Below are positions 20,356-21,244 of a stretch of 21,244 bases of DNA, in pieces. This DNA is from Acanthamoeba sp. SK_2022b. Its lineage: Eukaryota > Discosea > Longamoebia > Acanthamoebidae. The stretch spans positions 1-21,244 of the forward strand of contig JANDJZ010000345.1 of the NCBI GenBank assembly GCA_027943245.1. The letters are read 5' to 3'. Each line of letters starts with the position of its first letter. Positions within the stretch are counted from its first letter, which is position 1. The notes below the pieces were generated by a model that did no database searches, was not told the DNA's origin, and worked only from the letters and a program-made list of their open reading frames with translations. The position numbers were made by a program, and so were the translations under genes.

Positions 20356-21244
20356 ATGAATCTGTATCCCGAGGAGCTGCGTGAGCCCCCCGTGCCAGTG
20401 GTTGCCTTCATCGGTGGTAACAAGCTCCACCAGAGCATATTCAAGAACCTCTCCGTGGTGACGCTACCAGATGGCACCAAGCGCCCCCAATTCTATCCAT
20501 TGAGCATGGCGCGCTCCGATTCTCTGCCTGCATCCTCGGCTGCCGCCGCCTTGGCATCGTCTGCGCCGTCTTCCTCGCGAAAGCGGGTTCTCTCTTCTTT
20601 GAAGAAGCGAGGTGCAGGTAGCGCGGCAACGAATGGATCTATTGCCGGCACCTCGCCTACGCTCGAGAGCGAGATGAACCTGCCACCACAAGGTGTTCTC
20701 AAGGCCAACTGGATGTACAAGCATACACGCATGGTACCGGCCGTGGCCGTGTTCCTGTTCCCTGAGTGGGCAAAGGACCACAAGTGGAAGGCCAAGGAGA
20801 GCGAGTTCCATGCCATGCTCGACTCCATGAAGTACGTCTGCCAATCACGCACACGCACACGCACACGCACACGCACACGCACACGCACACGCACACGCAC
20901 ACGCACACGCACACGCACGACAGCTCACCTGTTTGCGTTGTGCCGTGTAGGGTGGAGCTGCGGGCTCGTAACATTCGCACGCTGGTCGTGCTTGTCCAAA
21001 AGAGCCCACCTCGTATGTTGCCCTCCCCGCTTCGTAGTGTCACCTTTATAGCGTCGATCTTAACCAGACGCTCTGCTGTCAACCCACCACACTCACTGTG
21101 TCCGTTGTCTTCAACTTGGTGTTGGCTCAACAGCCGACAGCTCACACGAGGAGCGGCTCTCCAACTTTCGAAAGAGGGCCGAGGTGGACTCGAAGCGCAT
21201 CATCTACTTCTACGAGAGCGACATCTCTGGTTCTGTGGGGAGGT
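20356..21244 (+). CDS. TRAPPC11: TRAPP complex subunit 11, 5' part (runs off the window)
   Basis: Exon 1 is 20356-20831, exon 2 is 20951-21012 and exon 3 starts at 21134 and is cut by the window end; phases agree. The start MNLYPEELREPPVPVVAFIG is followed by a Ser/Ala-rich insert, then NWMYKHTRMVPAVAVFLFPE with W-KDHKW. Exon 2 encodes RARNIRTLVVLVQKSPP. Exon 3 continues with SHEERLSNFRKRAEVDSKR and IIYFYESDISGSVG. This N-terminal pattern matches TRAPPC11 (foie gras family), a subunit of the TRAPP III tethering complex acting in ER-to-Golgi traffic and autophagy. Its characteristic foie gras domain would lie further right, outside the window. Identification rests on remembered family pattern and could be confirmed by a profile search. 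Confidence 0.8.
20848..20919 (+). repeat. (CACACG)n hexamer minisatellite in TRAPPC11 intron 1
   Basis: About eleven tandem copies of the hexamer CACACG start shortly after the donor ATGAA/GTACGT at 20831/20832. The frame stays open through it as alternating Arg/Thr, which is an artefact of reading through the intron. Confidence 0.92.

Noticed and set aside
1..21244. tRNA, rRNA, CRISPR arrays, insertion sequences or retroelement proteins
   Set aside because: No cloverleaf, conserved rRNA core, spaced direct repeats, transposase or reverse-transcriptase motifs were seen on either strand.

Overview
This is a nuclear, protein-coding window from an intron-rich, GC-rich unicellular eukaryote. Short exons, introns of roughly 35-300 bases, tightly packed genes on both strands and the gene repertoire fit a free-living amoebozoan such as Acanthamoeba. 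That is inference from gene content and style; no rRNA, tRNA or other marker is present to prove it. There are no operons, CRISPR arrays or bacterial mobile elements.

I rebuilt the genes by hand, splicing at AG acceptors and GT or GC donors and requiring the reading phase to match across every junction. Six genes come out complete and one large gene runs off the right edge. Left to right: (1) the last exon of an unidentified + strand gene (49-143). (2) A minus-strand 12-exon gene combining F-box, concanavalin A/LamG-like and ZZ zinc-finger domains (397-2997). (3) A 2.16 kb gap with a G-poor CAC/CAA/CAT array, flanked by CpG-poor sequence unlike the rest of the window. (4) A minus-strand Stealth-type sugar-phosphate transferase with an N-terminal membrane anchor (5155-7373). 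(5) A poorly defined + strand gene (7584-about 8056). (6) A minus-strand, 17-exon ABCG half-transporter (8197-11786). (7) A minus-strand DEAD-box RNA helicase with an RGG-rich N-terminus (12146-14842). (8) A + strand zinc-type medium-chain dehydrogenase (15081-16742). (9) A minus-strand 17-exon PPR protein with a mitochondrial presequence (16825-20156). (10) The 5' part of TRAPPC11 on the + strand (20356 to the edge).

The genes do not form a pathway. They are housekeeping or accessory cell functions: ubiquitin-ligase adaptor, secretory-pathway glycosyl-phosphate transfer, membrane export, RNA remodelling, redox metabolism, organelle RNA processing and Golgi trafficking. Three start-to-start intergenic regions of about 200-240 bases look like bidirectional promoters.

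The most notable points are the F-box/LamG/ZZ architecture, the compact eukaryotic Stealth protein, four probable GC-AG introns (one splitting the Walker A motif of the transporter), strand-biased CT microsatellites in introns, and the composition island at 3.06-5.15 kb, which may be an assembly chimera or foreign insert.
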